Origin: Verrucomicrobiota bacterium
GTDB taxonomy: Bacteria; Verrucomicrobiota; Verrucomicrobiia; Limisphaerales; JACQFS01
DNA length: 64,000 nucleotides
Direction: 5' to 3'
Assembly (NCBI GenBank): GCA_016199935.1
Contig: JACQFS010000015.1
Location: forward strand, 1-64,000
The notes under the pieces are model-generated. The model had not been told where the DNA came from and searched no databases. It was given only the letters and a program-made list of their open reading frames with translations. Below, in pieces: positions 24,133 to 33,487 of this stretch. A program made the translations under genes and the position numbers. How positions within the stretch are numbered: position 1 is the first letter of the stretch; every line of letters begins with the position of its first letter.

Positions 24133-25326
24133 ATGAAACTCCGCTTGTGTCTTCGCACCTGCCTGCTGGTTGTGCTCCTTGCCGTGTTGGTGTCGGCCGC
24201 GAATTCTCCACAACTCGCGGCCATTCCCGCCGCCGTTCAAAAGTTCGTGGACAACGAAACTGTCGCTGGCGCGGTCACGCTCGTCGCGCGCAATGGCGAG
24301 GTCATGAGTGTCGCGGCCGTGGGCTTCGTTGATCTCGCGGCGAAGAAGCCAATGCGTGAGGACAACCTCTTTTGGATCGCCTCAATGACCAAGCCGATGA
24401 CCGCCGTCGCGGTGCTGATGTTGCAGGACGAGGGCAAGCTCTCGGTGAACGACCCGGTGGAGAAATATCTGCCGGAGTTCAAGGGGCAGATGCTCCTCGC
24501 CGCGCGCACCAACGGGCAGGTCATCCTGAAGAAGACGCGACCCATCACGTTGCACGACCTGCTCACGCACACGTCCGGCCTCAACGCCGAGGCGCCCGAA
24601 GTGGGCCGCGACCTCACGCTCGCCGAGCGCACGCTGGCCTACGCGTTGCAGCCGCTCCAGTTCGAGCCGGGCAGCAAGTGGCAATACAGCAATCCCGGCA
24701 TCAACACCCTCGGCCGCATCGTCGAGGTCGTGGCGCAGCAGCCGTATGCGGAGTTCATGGAGAAAAGAATTCTCAAGCCGCTCGGCATGAAGGACACGAC
24801 CTTCTGGCCCACCGCGAGCCAGGCACGCCGCATCGCCAAATCCTACGCGCCCGGTGAAAACAACAAAGGCCTGGCCGAGACAAACATCTTCTTCGTGCGC
24901 GGCGAACTGGGCGACCACCACCGCACCGCGCTGCCCGCCGGCGGTCTTTTCTCCACCGCGCGCGACGTCGCGAAGTTTTACCAGATGATGCTCAACGGCG
25001 GCGCGGCGAACGGGAAAATTTATCTCAAGCCGGAGACCGCGAAGCTGATGACCACCACGCAGAGCGGCGACATCAAGACCGGCTTCACCGAGGGCATGAG
25101 CTGGGGCCTCGGCTTTCAGGTTGTGAAGGAGCCGACCGGCGTGACGGCGATGCTTTCGCCCGGCACGTTCGGCCACGGCGGCGCGTATGGCACGCAAAGC
25201 TGGGGCGACCCGAAGGCGCAGACCATTTACATTCTCATGATTCAGCGCGCGAAAATGCAAAACGGCGACGCCAGCGGCATCCGGCAGGCGTTTCAGGAGG
25301 CCGCGGCGGCCACCGTTCGGAACTGA
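24133..25326 (+). CDS. secreted serine hydrolase, class C beta-lactamase family
   Basis: 397 residues with signal peptide MKLRLCLRTCLLVVLLAVLV. Catalytic motifs are S84-x-x-K87 (WIASMTKPMTA), Y185-S-N (WQYSNPGINTLG) and HGG in GHGGAYGT, a variant of the KTG box. The family includes AmpC-type beta-lactamases, D-aminopeptidases and EstB-like esterases; PVC genomes contain many uncharacterised paralogues. Acts outside the cytoplasm. Nine bases separate it from the next membrane-protein gene, suggesting an operon. Confidence 0.88.
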   Translation: MKLRLCLRTCLLVVLLAVLVSAANSPQLAAIPAAVQKFVDNETVAGAVTLVARNGEVMSVAAVGFVDLAAKKPMREDNLFWIASMTKPMTAVAVLMLQDEGKLSVNDPVEKYLPEFKGQMLLAARTNGQVILKKTRPITLHDLLTHTSGLNAEAPEVGRDLTLAERTLAYALQPLQFEPGSKWQYSNPGINTLGRIVEVVAQQPYAEFMEKRILKPLGMKDTTFWPTASQARRIAKSYAPGENNKGLAETNIFFVRGELGDHHRTALPAGGLFSTARDVAKFYQMMLNGGAANGKIYLKPETAKLMTTTQSGDIKTGFTEGMSWGLGFQVVKEPTGVTAMLSPGTFGHGGAYGTQSWGDPKAQTIYILMIQRAKMQNGDASGIRQAFQEAAAATVRN

Positions 25327-25334
25327 CTGAAACC

Positions 25335-25691
25335 ATGAGCGACTCCCTCCCATCGCAGAATCCCGGCGGTGCCGCCGAACTCGATTCGTTCATCCTGAAC
25401 GAAGTCCAGTTGCTCCTCGCCGAGAAGCGCACCGCGATGTCCGTGATGCGCACGGGCATCGCCATTTTCGCGCTGCCGCTCTCGGTGCTGAGCGTGCTCA
25501 TCGCCACGTCGCGCTTTTACGACGTGCTTAACGTGATGCATCTCCTCGTGCCGCTTGGCGTGCTGAACCTCGCACTCATCGTGCTCGGTGCCTACCTCAT
25601 CCTCCACGCGCTGCGGCGCATCCGGCACTACGACCGCCTGATCGCCGAGTTCAAGCGCAAGCATAGCAAGCTCGCCGAACTGGTGGACTGA
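25335..25691 (+). CDS. small membrane protein resembling DUF202/YidH
   Basis: 118 residues. The segment LLLAEKRTAMSVMRTGIAIF followed by LPLSVLSVLIATS matches the 'AEERT.LAW.RT' helix of DUF202-type proteins. A second transmembrane helix (VPLGVLNLALIVLGAYLILH) follows, then a basic C-terminal helix. Function unknown; inner membrane. It converges with the regulator gene, whose stop is 11 bases away. Confidence 0.75.
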   Translation: MSDSLPSQNPGGAAELDSFILNEVQLLLAEKRTAMSVMRTGIAIFALPLSVLSVLIATSRFYDVLNVMHLLVPLGVLNLALIVLGAYLILHALRRIRHYDRLIAEFKRKHSKLAELVD

Positions 25692-25701
25692 CCGCGCGGT
25701 T

Positions 25702-26301
25702 TCAGCGGTAGATGTCCACAAGGTAAACGGTCGCCTCGCCCTTGCCGGCGTTGATGATCGCGTGCGGCACGTCGGCGCGGTAACTCGCCGAGTCGCCCGG
25801 CGCGAGGCTTTCCGAATCATCGGCGGACTCCAACCGCACCTGCCCCTTCGCCACCGTGATGAATTCGCGGGTGCCCTCGAAGTGCGCCGAACTTCGCAGC
25901 GCGCCGCCGGGTTGCAATTGCACTTCGTAAAACTCCACGTCCTTCTCCAGGTTCAGCGGTGAGAGCGTGCGCACGCGGCAGAGCTTGTCGGACTTGTAAT
26001 GGTAGGCGTGGTCGTCGCCGCGGATGACCGAGATGGCCGACGCCGCGCCGGGCATTTCGAGCAGATCGCCGAGCGCCATGCCGAACGCCTGCGCGATGCG
26101 GAGCGTGACGGCGAGCGTGGGGTTGGCCTGCTCGCGCTCAATCTGGCTGAGCATCGAACGGCTCACCCCGCTGGCGTTCGCCAGACCTTCGAGTGACCAG
26201 CCCTTTTCCGTGCGCAGCTTCTTCACGCGCACGCCGAGGTGGCGGTTGATGGCCTCCGCCGAGCCGGCGGCGGCTTTCTTTGGCTTAACGGGCGAACTCA
26301 T
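25702..26301 (-). CDS. XRE-family HTH regulator with C-terminal cupin sensor
   Basis: 199 residues from ATG 26301 ([10 protein letters not shown]). Residues 20-75 are an HTH_3/XRE domain ([40 protein letters not shown]). Residues about 120-199 are a cupin_2 sensor domain ([14 protein letters not shown]-like [24 protein letters not shown]). This is the architecture of small-molecule-responsive regulators such as PuuR. It is divergent from tdh, so control of the threonine/proline catabolic run and of itself is likely. A TATACT box lies eight bases from its ATG, so the message may be leaderless. Confidence 0.9.
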   Translation of the reverse strand: MSSPVKPKKAAAGSAEAINRHLGVRVKKLRTEKGWSLEGLANASGVSRSMLSQIEREQANPTLAVTLRIAQAFGMALGDLLEMPGAASAISVIRGDDHAYHYKSDKLCRVRTLSPLNLEKDVEFYEVQLQPGGALRSSAHFEGTREFITVAKGQVRLESADDSESLAPGDSASYRADVPHAIINAGKGEATVYLVDIYR

Positions 26302-26308
26302 GGTGTGC

Positions 26309-26356
26309 AGTATAGTGGAATTAAATCTTGCATAAAGGAAAACCTTTTCCATTATA
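26309..26356 (+). promoter_or_regulatory. divergent operator/promoter between the XRE regulator and tdh
   Basis: For tdh: TTGCAT (26328-26333), 17 bases, then ATTATA (26351-26356). For the regulator on the minus strand: TATACT at 26314-26309. Two nested symmetric sites are present: TATAGTGGAA (26311-26320) with TTCCATTATA (26347-26356), and GGAAAA-CC-TTTTCC (26337-26350). The inner one sits in the tdh spacer, where a bound repressor would block RNA polymerase. The binding factor is inferred to be the adjacent regulator. Confidence 0.6.
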
Positions 26357-26397
26357 CCGCACAGACAGACAACATACCGCACAACACCTCCTTCGCC

Positions 26398-27423
26398 ATG
26401 AAAGCCCTCGTCAAACAGCACGCCCGCCCCGGACTCTGGCTCGGCGAGGTTCCGAATCCGACGCCCGGCATCAACGACGTGCTCATCCGCGTGCTCAAGA
26501 CGGGCATCTGCGGCACCGACCTGCACATCTACAAATGGGACGCGTGGGCGCAGAAGACCATCCCGGTGCCGATGGTGGTGGGCCATGAGTTCGTCGGTGA
26601 AGTCGTCGAGGTTGGCTCGAACGTCTCCGACTTTCATCCCGGCGAGATTGTCAGTGCGGAGGGCCACGTGGTCTGCGGGCGCTGCCGCAACTGCCTCGCC
26701 GGCCGTCGGCATCTTTGCAAAGACACCTCGGGCATCGGCGTGAATCGCCCCGGCGCGTTTGCCGAGTTCATCTCCGTGCCAATGACGAATGTCTGGCACC
26801 ACCGCCCCGACATTGACCGCGAGGTGGCGGCAATTTTCGACCCGTTTGGCAACGCCGTGCACACTGCTCTCTCCTTCGACCTGCTCGGCGAGGACGTGCT
26901 CATCACCGGCGCGGGGCCGATCGGCATCATGGGCGCGGCGATCGCGAGGCACGCGGGCGCGCGCTACGTCGTTGTCACCGACGTGAACGATCACCGCCTC
27001 GAGCTCGCGAAGCAGATGGGCGCGACCATTGCCGTGAATGTCCAGCGCGAGAAGTTGCGCGACGTGCAGGCTCAACTCGGCATGAAGGAAGGCTTCGATG
27101 TCGGCCTCGAAATGAGCGGCAACCCGGCGGCGTTCCGCGACATGATCGAGCAGATGGCGCACGGCGGAAAAATCGCGATGCTCGGCATTCCCTCCGAGCC
27201 GATGCCGATCGACTGGAACAAGGTCATTTTCAACATGCTCACGATCAAGGGCATTTACGGCCGCGAGATGTATGAGACGTGGTATAAAATGTCCGTGATG
27301 CTTGAGAGCGGCCTCGACATCCGGCCCGTCATCACGCACCGCTTCCACTTCACCGAGTTCGAGAAGGGCTTCGAGGCCATGCTGTCGGGCAACTGCGGCA
27401 AGGTGATCCTCGACTGGCAGTGA
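26398..27423 (+). CDS. tdh: L-threonine 3-dehydrogenase
   Basis: 341 residues, the normal Tdh length. This zinc MDR enzyme oxidises L-threonine to 2-amino-3-ketobutyrate with NAD+. Catalytic zinc landmarks are [13 protein letters not shown] and [12 protein letters not shown], and the structural zinc lobe is [15 protein letters not shown]. The Rossmann motif is [10 protein letters not shown]. The C-terminal [14 protein letters not shown] stretch is characteristic of Tdh. The ATG at 26398 is about 42 bases after the -10 box. It is followed after 30 bases by kbl, which uses its product. Confidence 0.95.
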   Translation: MKALVKQHARPGLWLGEVPNPTPGINDVLIRVLKTGICGTDLHIYKWDAWAQKTIPVPMVVGHEFVGEVVEVGSNVSDFHPGEIVSAEGHVVCGRCRNCLAGRRHLCKDTSGIGVNRPGAFAEFISVPMTNVWHHRPDIDREVAAIFDPFGNAVHTALSFDLLGEDVLITGAGPIGIMGAAIARHAGARYVVVTDVNDHRLELAKQMGATIAVNVQREKLRDVQAQLGMKEGFDVGLEMSGNPAAFRDMIEQMAHGGKIAMLGIPSEPMPIDWNKVIFNMLTIKGIYGREMYETWYKMSVMLESGLDIRPVITHRFHFTEFEKGFEAMLSGNCGKVILDWQ

Positions 27424-27453
27424 CGGCGCGGGCAGATTTCCGGCACGCATCCC

Positions 27454-28638
27454 ATGTTTGATTCCTTCCAACCTCACGTTCTGAAACAGCTCGCGGACAT
27501 CCGCGCCGCGGGCACCTACAAGCGCGAGCGCGTCATCCTCACGCCGCAGGGCACGACCATCCGCGTGGCCGATGGCAAGCCGGTGCTGAATCTTTGCGCG
27601 AACAATTACCTCGGTCTCGCGCAGCATCCCGACGTGAAAGCCGCCGCGCACGCCGCGCTCGATCAATGGGGCTACGGCTGCGCGAGCGTGCGGTTCATAT
27701 GCGGCACGCAGGGCGTCCACAAGCAGCTTGAGCAAAAGCTCAGCGAGTTTCTCGGGACGGAGGACACGATTCTATACGGCTCGTGCTTCGATGCGAACGG
27801 CGGGCTGTTCGAGACGTTGCTCGGCGCGGAGGACACCATCATCAGCGATGAGTTGAACCATGCCTCGATCATCGACGGCGTCCGGCTTTGCAAAGCGCAG
27901 CGCCATCGCTACCGCAACAACGACATGGCCGATCTCGAAGCGAAGCTGAAGGAGGCGAGCGGCGCGCGCTTCCGCATGATCGCAACCGATGGCGCGTTCT
28001 CGATGGACGGCTACATCGCGAACCTCCGCGCCATCTGCGACCTCGCCGACAAATACAACGCCCTCGTTATGGTGGACGACTCGCACGCCGTCGGCTTCAT
28101 GGGCCGCACCGGCCGCGGCACGCACGAGCATTGCGACGTGATGGGTCGCGTGGACATTCTCACCGGCACGCTCGGCAAGGCGCTCGGCGGCGCGAGCGGC
28201 GGTTACACCAGCGGACGCAAGGGGATCATCGAACTCCTCCGCCAGCGCTCGCGCCCTTATCTGTTCAGCAACACCCTCGCGCCCACCATCGCCGGCGCGT
28301 CGCTCAAGGTTCTCGAACTGCTCACCCAATCCACCGCGCTGCGCGACAAGCTGGAGTCGAACACGAAATTCTTCCGCGACGGCATGGGCAAACTCGGCTT
28401 CGCCATCCTGCCCGGCACGCATCCGATCTGCCCCGTGATGCTCGGCGACGCCGCGCTCGCCACGAAGTTCGCCGACGCGATGCTCGCGCACGGCGTTTAC
28501 GTCATCGGCTTCAGCTACCCTGTCGTGCCGCAGGGCAAGGCCCGCATCCGGACGCAGATCAGCGCCGCGCATTCACGCGAGGAATTGCAACTTGCGCTCG
28601 ACGCTTTCGCCGCCGTGAAGAAGGAGCTTGGCCTGTGA
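27454..28638 (+). CDS. kbl: 2-amino-3-ketobutyrate CoA ligase (glycine C-acetyltransferase)
   Basis: 394 residues of the PLP-dependent alpha-oxoamine synthase family. It cleaves 2-amino-3-ketobutyrate with CoA to glycine and acetyl-CoA, completing the two-step threonine pathway begun by Tdh. Landmarks are [29 protein letters not shown], the [17 protein letters not shown] block, and the PLP-lysine motif [12 protein letters not shown]. Its stop overlaps the next GTG start (GTGA), so the two are translationally coupled. Confidence 0.95.
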   Translation: MFDSFQPHVLKQLADIRAAGTYKRERVILTPQGTTIRVADGKPVLNLCANNYLGLAQHPDVKAAAHAALDQWGYGCASVRFICGTQGVHKQLEQKLSEFLGTEDTILYGSCFDANGGLFETLLGAEDTIISDELNHASIIDGVRLCKAQRHRYRNNDMADLEAKLKEASGARFRMIATDGAFSMDGYIANLRAICDLADKYNALVMVDDSHAVGFMGRTGRGTHEHCDVMGRVDILTGTLGKALGGASGGYTSGRKGIIELLRQRSRPYLFSNTLAPTIAGASLKVLELLTQSTALRDKLESNTKFFRDGMGKLGFAILPGTHPICPVMLGDAALATKFADAMLAHGVYVIGFSYPVVPQGKARIRTQISAAHSREELQLALDAFAAVKKELGL

Positions 28639-29294
28639 AAATATTTTTCACTCCGCTGCTCTCGTTACTTCTTTGTGGAACCGCCGTGTGCGCGGCCGAC
28701 TCTCACGCGCGCATCCACGTGGACTGGTCCGCCGCGCCCGAGTGCGAGGCGTTCGCGCGCAAGTCGCAGGCGCAGTGCGAAGAGTGGTATCCCCGCATCA
28801 ATGAGTTGCTCAATGGCAAGGACGCGCCGCTGCCTTACGCGGAAATTTTTCTCAAGTTCGCGCCGATGAAAGGCGTCGCCGCGACGAGCGGCAACCGCAT
28901 CACCGTCTCCGCCGAGTGGGTGACGAGGAAGGCGACGAACGACTACGGCATGGTCATCCACGAGCTGACGCACATCGTGCAGGACTATCACGGGCGCGGC
29001 CTCGGCTGGCTCACCGAGGGCATCGCCGACTACGTCCGGCATCGCCACTTCGAGTCGGGCGCGTGGAAGCCGGTCATCAATCCCGAAAAGGACAGTTACA
29101 AGCAGGGCTACAAAAGCGCCGCCGCATTTCTGATGTGGCTCGAAGGGACGAAGGACAAGGACATCGTCCGCAAGCTCAACACCGCCTCGCGCGAGAACAA
29201 GGCCACGCCCGCGCTCTTCCACGAACTGCTCGGCAAGGAGTTGGATGAGTTGTGGAGCGAGTTCGCCGCGACGATGAAGAAGCCGGCGCGGTGA
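28635..29294 (+). CDS. secreted BSP-family metallopeptidase (PF04450)
   Basis: 219 residues from GTG 28635, overlapping the kbl stop. Signal peptide [20 protein letters not shown]. The zinc motif is H109-E-L-T-H113 in [15 protein letters not shown], followed by [12 protein letters not shown], whose Glu is a likely third ligand. This matches the 'basic secretory protein' peptidases of plants and bacteria. Probably periplasmic or exported. Its place inside a threonine-catabolic run suggests peptides as the amino-acid source, but this is inference. Confidence 0.85.
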   Translation: MKIFFTPLLSLLLCGTAVCAADSHARIHVDWSAAPECEAFARKSQAQCEEWYPRINELLNGKDAPLPYAEIFLKFAPMKGVAATSGNRITVSAEWVTRKATNDYGMVIHELTHIVQDYHGRGLGWLTEGIADYVRHRHFESGAWKPVINPEKDSYKQGYKSAAAFLMWLEGTKDKDIVRKLNTASRENKATPALFHELLGKELDELWSEFAATMKKPAR

Positions 29295-29323
29295 GTTGGA
29301 ACCGCAGATCAACGGCTGACCTC

Positions 29324-29944
29324 ATGCAACCCTGGCTCGAATATCTCGCCGTCGCCGTGTGCGCCATCTCGGGCGCGCTCGCGGCGGCGGGCAAGCGGCT
29401 CGATCTTTTCGGCGTCATCGTGCTCGCGGTCGTGACGGCGGTGGGCGGCGGGACGATTCGCGACCTGTGCCTCGGCGCGAAGCCGGTGTTCTGGATCGAG
29501 AACCCCAGCCTCATCGTCGTCGCCACGCTCACCGCGCTCGCCACGTTCGTCGTCGCGCGCTTCTGGACGATGCCGCAGCGCGCGTTGCTCGTGGCGGATG
29601 CGTTCGGCCTCGCGCTCTTCACCATCGCTGGCACGGAGAAATCGCTGCTGCTCCAAACCTCCGGTGTCATCGCCGTCATGCTCGGCGTGATCACGGGCGT
29701 CGCGGGCGGCGTTTTGCGCGACGTGTTGCGGCGCGAGGTGCCGCTCGTGTTCCAGCCGGAGATCTACCTTTATGCGACGGCGGCATTTTGCGGGGCCACT
29801 GCGTTCGTGACGCTCGACAAGTTTTTCCCGGACTCGCCCGCCAACCGGCTCATCGCGATGGCGCTCATACTCAGCCTGCGCCTCGCGGCGATGTGGTGGA
29901 AGCTACGGTTGCCCGTGTTCAAATCGCGCGACGGGCAGACATGA
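29324..29944 (+). CDS. TRIC-family cation channel (UPF0126/YadS-like)
   Basis: 206 residues. Two repeats of three helices each carry the glycine-rich hallmarks AVGGGTIRDL and GVAGGVLRDV. ISGALAAAGKR in the first helix is also diagnostic. In characterised members this is a trimeric, K+-permeable channel of the inner membrane. The ATG at 29324 is chosen for the classical N-terminus; a GTG at 29291 that overlaps the previous stop is an alternative and would add 11 residues. The stop overlaps the putA ATG (ATGA). Confidence 0.85.
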   Translation: MQPWLEYLAVAVCAISGALAAAGKRLDLFGVIVLAVVTAVGGGTIRDLCLGAKPVFWIENPSLIVVATLTALATFVVARFWTMPQRALLVADAFGLALFTIAGTEKSLLLQTSGVIAVMLGVITGVAGGVLRDVLRREVPLVFQPEIYLYATAAFCGATAFVTLDKFFPDSPANRLIAMALILSLRLAAMWWKLRLPVFKSRDGQT

Positions 29945-32900
29945 AACCGCTTTGCGACCAGAGCTTGATTGATCGCGCCGTCGAACTCGCACGCGTGCTC
30001 CAGCAGCGCGCGGGTGAATTGCAGACGCCCGCCGAGCGCCGCCAGCAGGCCGAACTGGACCGCATGCTCCAGACGCCCGCCGACAAGGCCACGCTCGTCC
30101 AGCTCACCGACCAGGCGTTTCGCTCGCGCCAGTCCGCGCGCGTGGCGGAGCAGTTCACGCACATCCTCGACGTGCAGGGCGTGCCGCGCTTTTTTAATCC
30201 GCTCGACCGCGCGCTCATGCGCGGCTTCCAAACTTTCGGCGCGTGGCTCCCCGGCGTCGCCGTGCCGCTCGTGAAGGAGCACATGCGCCACGAGACCGCG
30301 AATGTCGTCCTGCCCGCTGAGACCGAGCACCTCACGCGGCACTTGCGCGAACGCAGCGCCGAGGGCGTGCGGATGAACCTGAATTTTCTCGGCGAGGCGT
30401 TGCTCGGCGAGGAGGAGGCCGGGCATCGGCTGGAAAAATATCTCGCCGCGCTGCAACTCCCCGAGGTCGAGGTGCTGTCGGTGAAAATCTCGACGCTCTT
30501 TTCCCAAATCAATCCGCTCGCGCGCGAGCACACCTTGCGCGTGCTGTGCGAGCGGCTCGAACTGCTCTACCGCGCGGCGGACCGGGCGCGGTTTGCACTC
30601 AGTAGTGGCACAGGCGTCCCGCCTGTGAGTGGCAATCCCGACATTGCTCAGAAGGTTTCTGTGGACAGGCAGGATGCTTGTCCCACGATCGCGAAGTTTG
30701 TCTATCTCGACATGGAGGAATACCGCGATCTCTCGCTCACCGCCGAGGCGTTCATGCGCACGCTCGACCGGCGCGGCCTGGAGCAGGTGCGCGCCGGCAT
30801 CGCGTTGCAGGCTTACATTCCCGACAGCGCCCGCGTGCAGCGCACCATCAACGACTGGGCGCGCAAACGCGTCGCGCGCGGCGGTTCGCCCGTCACCATC
30901 CGAATCGTGAAAGGCGCGAACATGGAGATGGAACGCGTCGAGGCGTCGCTGCGCGACTGGCCGCAGGCGCCCTTCAAACGCAAGGTCGAGACCGACGCGA
31001 ACTACAAGCGGATGCTCGTCGAGGCGATGCGCCCGGAAAATCTGGCCGCCGTCCGCGTCGGCGTCGCGTCGCACAATCTTTTTGATCTCGCCTTCGGCCT
31101 CGTCCTCGCCGCCGAAGCGGATGCGGGCGACCACGTGCAATTCGAGATGCTCGAAGGCATGGCGAATCATCAACGCCGCGCGTTGCTGGAACATTCGCGC
31201 AACCTCTTGCTCTACGCGCCCGCGTGTCGCCGCGAGGAATTCCTCAACGCCATCGGCTACCTCATCCGCCGCCTCGACGAGAACACCGGCCCGGACAATT
31301 TCCTCCGCCACGCCTTCAGGCTCACGGTGGATTCGCCCGACTGGCACCAACTGGAGGGCGGTTTCCGCGAAGCTTTCACGGCGGAAACCTCCGACGCGCC
31401 GCGTCGCACGCAGGATCGGAGCACCGAGCGCTTTGACTCGCCCGTCGCCGAGATGTCGCTCAGCAACTTCCGCAACGAGCCGGATACCGATTGGTCGCTG
31501 CCGCAAAACAGCGCGTGGGCTGAGCAACTTGTCGCGCGTAAGGAACCCAGCACGCCCCGTATCCCGTGCGTTGTCGCGGGCGAGGAACTTCAGCCTGAGT
31601 CGCAGGCTGGCGTATGCACCGACCCGTCACGACCGGGTGTTGAACTTGCCCGCTACCGTCTGGGCACGGAAGCCGATGTGAACCGCACCGTCGCCTGCGC
31701 GAAGGCCGATCCCGGTGGCTGGCGTGCGATGAGCGTGGACACGCGCAGCGCCGTGCTCGGTCGCGTGGCGGAGGAACTCCGCCGGGCGCGCGGCGAGCTG
31801 ATGTGGACCGCGCTCGCCAATGGCGGGAAGATTCTTTCCGAGAGCGATCCCGAAGTGAGCGAGGCGGTGGACTTCGTGGAGTTCTACCGCGCCAGCGCTC
31901 GCACGTTCTTCGAATGGCCCGGCTTGCGTGCCGAGCCGCGCGGCGTGGTTGTGGTGGTTCCACCGTGGAATTTTCCCATCGCGATTCCGTGTGGCGGAAT
32001 CGCGGCGGCGCTCGCGGCGGGCAACACCGTCATCCTCAAGCCCGCGTCCGACACGGTGCTCATCGCATGGGAGCTGTGCCAGTGCTTCTGGCGTGCGGGC
32101 GTGCCGAGGACGGCGCTGCAATTCCTCCCGTGCCCCGGCGGCGGCGCGGGCGCGAAGCTTGTCGCGCATCCCGACGTGGACGCCGTGATCCTCACCGGCG
32201 GCACTGCGACGGCGCAGCGGATGCTCGACGCGAAACCTTCGCTGCATCTCTTCGCCGAGACGGGCGGCAAGAACGCCACCATCGTCACCGCGCTCAGCGA
32301 CCGCGAACTCGCCATCAAGCACGTCGTCCACAGCGCGTTCAGTCATAGCGGACAGAAATGTTCCGCCACGTCGCTGCTGCTGCTGGAGGCGGAGGTTTAC
32401 GACGACCCGCAATTCAAGCGGATGCTCTGCGACGCAGTGAAAAGTTTGAACGTCGGCAGCGCGTGGGATTTGCCCACGCGCGTCGGTCCGTGCATCCGTC
32501 CGCCTAGTGGTGATCTCGAAACCACGGAGTTCTTCGGCCCCGTGCTCGGCGTGATGCGCTTCGAGCGGCTGGAGGACGCTATCGAGATGGTCAACGCGAC
32601 CGGCTACGAACTCACGAGCGCGATCCACAGTCTCGACGACCGCGAGATTAAATTGTGGAAGTCACGCGTGCGCGCCGGAAACCTCTACATCAACCGCGGC
32701 ACCACGGGCGCGGTCGTGTTGCGCCAGCCGTTCGGCGGGATGGGGAAGAGCTGCTTCGGCGCGGGCATGAAAGCGGGCGGGCCGAATTACGTGGCGCAGT
32801 TCATGAGGTTCGCCGAATCGGATACGAACGCGGTGGAGAACTCCCCGCTTGCGAATCAGGATTTGGAATCGCTGCGTCTTGGGCTGCTTAATTCTTCAGA

Positions 32901-33480
32901 AGAGAAAATTAGAGTCTCGCCACCTCGACTCCTGCGGGCGTTGGCCAGTTACGGACGCTGGTGGCGCGAGGAATTCGGCGGCAAACACGATCACCTTCGA
33001 TTGCTGGGGCAGGACAATTTGCGGCGCTATCTGCCGTTTCGCTCGGTTCACCTGCGGGTCAACCGCGAGGATTCACTTTTTGAAATCATCGCCCGCGTGG
33101 CGGCCGCGCGAGCAACCGGCGCGCGGGTGATTGTCTCCCATTCGTCTGACACCGATTCGGCTGCCATCAAACTGCTCGAACAACTCACCGACTCGTGGGC
33201 CGCCGGCATCGAATTCGTCGAGGAGACAGATGCGCAACTCGCCGCCGCCATCCGCGAGGGACACGTGGAGCGCATCCGCACGGCGGGTCCGGGGCGTGTG
33301 AGCGAGGAAATGCTGCGCGCGGCGGCGGAGCATTTCGTCCACGTGGCGAGCGAGCCGGTGCTTGCCGAAGGACGCGTGGAGTTGCTCTGGTATCTGCGCG
33401 AACAAAGCGTCAGCTTTGATTATCACCGTTACGGAAACCTTGGCAGCCGCGCCGGTGAAGCGCGCCGCGAGCCGGAATGA
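29941..33480 (+). CDS. putA: bifunctional proline dehydrogenase / P5C dehydrogenase, with an ALDH deletion
   Basis: 1179 residues. Residues about 100-480 are the FAD-dependent PRODH barrel (FLGEALLGEEEAGHRLEKYL, RIVKGANMEMERV, VGVASHNLFDLA). Residues about 560-960 are an ALDH domain with PPWNFPIAIPCG, catalytic E773 (FAETGGKNA) and C807 (SGQKCSATS), and FFGPVLGVMRF. Together they would turn proline into glutamate. Two oddities: between RVGPCIRPPSGDLE and TTEFFGPV about 40-50 residues usual for ALDHs are missing (near residue 858), so P5CDH activity is doubtful. Also, a palindromic repeat is read in frame at residues about 222-249. There is no N-terminal DNA-binding domain. The C-terminal 200 residues are a further conserved tail. 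Confidence 0.9.
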   Translation: MKPLCDQSLIDRAVELARVLQQRAGELQTPAERRQQAELDRMLQTPADKATLVQLTDQAFRSRQSARVAEQFTHILDVQGVPRFFNPLDRALMRGFQTFGAWLPGVAVPLVKEHMRHETANVVLPAETEHLTRHLRERSAEGVRMNLNFLGEALLGEEEAGHRLEKYLAALQLPEVEVLSVKISTLFSQINPLAREHTLRVLCERLELLYRAADRARFALSSGTGVPPVSGNPDIAQKVSVDRQDACPTIAKFVYLDMEEYRDLSLTAEAFMRTLDRRGLEQVRAGIALQAYIPDSARVQRTINDWARKRVARGGSPVTIRIVKGANMEMERVEASLRDWPQAPFKRKVETDANYKRMLVEAMRPENLAAVRVGVASHNLFDLAFGLVLAAEADAGDHVQFEMLEGMANHQRRALLEHSRNLLLYAPACRREEFLNAIGYLIRRLDENTGPDNFLRHAFRLTVDSPDWHQLEGGFREAFTAETSDAPRRTQDRSTERFDSPVAEMSLSNFRNEPDTDWSLPQNSAWAEQLVARKEPSTPRIPCVVAGEELQPESQAGVCTDPSRPGVELARYRLGTEADVNRTVACAKADPGGWRAMSVDTRSAVLGRVAEELRRARGELMWTALANGGKILSESDPEVSEAVDFVEFYRASARTFFEWPGLRAEPRGVVVVVPPWNFPIAIPCGGIAAALAAGNTVILKPASDTVLIAWELCQCFWRAGVPRTALQFLPCPGGGAGAKLVAHPDVDAVILTGGTATAQRMLDAKPSLHLFAETGGKNATIVTALSDRELAIKHVVHSAFSHSGQKCSATSLLLLEAEVYDDPQFKRMLCDAVKSLNVGSAWDLPTRVGPCIRPPSGDLETTEFFGPVLGVMRFERLEDAIEMVNATGYELTSAIHSLDDREIKLWKSRVRAGNLYINRGTTGAVVLRQPFGGMGKSCFGAGMKAGGPNYVAQFMRFAESDTNAVENSPLANQDLESLRLGLLNSSEEKIRVSPPRLLRALASYGRWWREEFGGKHDHLRLLGQDNLRRYLPFRSVHLRVNREDSLFEIIARVAAARATGARVIVSHSSDTDSAAIKLLEQLTDSWAAGIEFVEETDAQLAAAIREGHVERIRTAGPGRVSEEMLRAAAEHFVHVASEPVLAEGRVELLWYLREQSVSFDYHRYGNLGSRAGEARREPE
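30605..30690. repeat. palindromic repeat inside putA
   Basis: Left arm GTGGCACAGGCGTCCCGCCT and right arm ending AGGATGCTTGTCCCACG pair imperfectly over about 24 bases, with GC hairpins within each arm. Translated in frame as SGTGVPPVSG and DRQDACPT. It interrupts a stretch of the PRODH domain between RFALS and KFVYLDMEEY. Confidence 0.75.
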
Positions 33481-33487
33481 TTTAACC

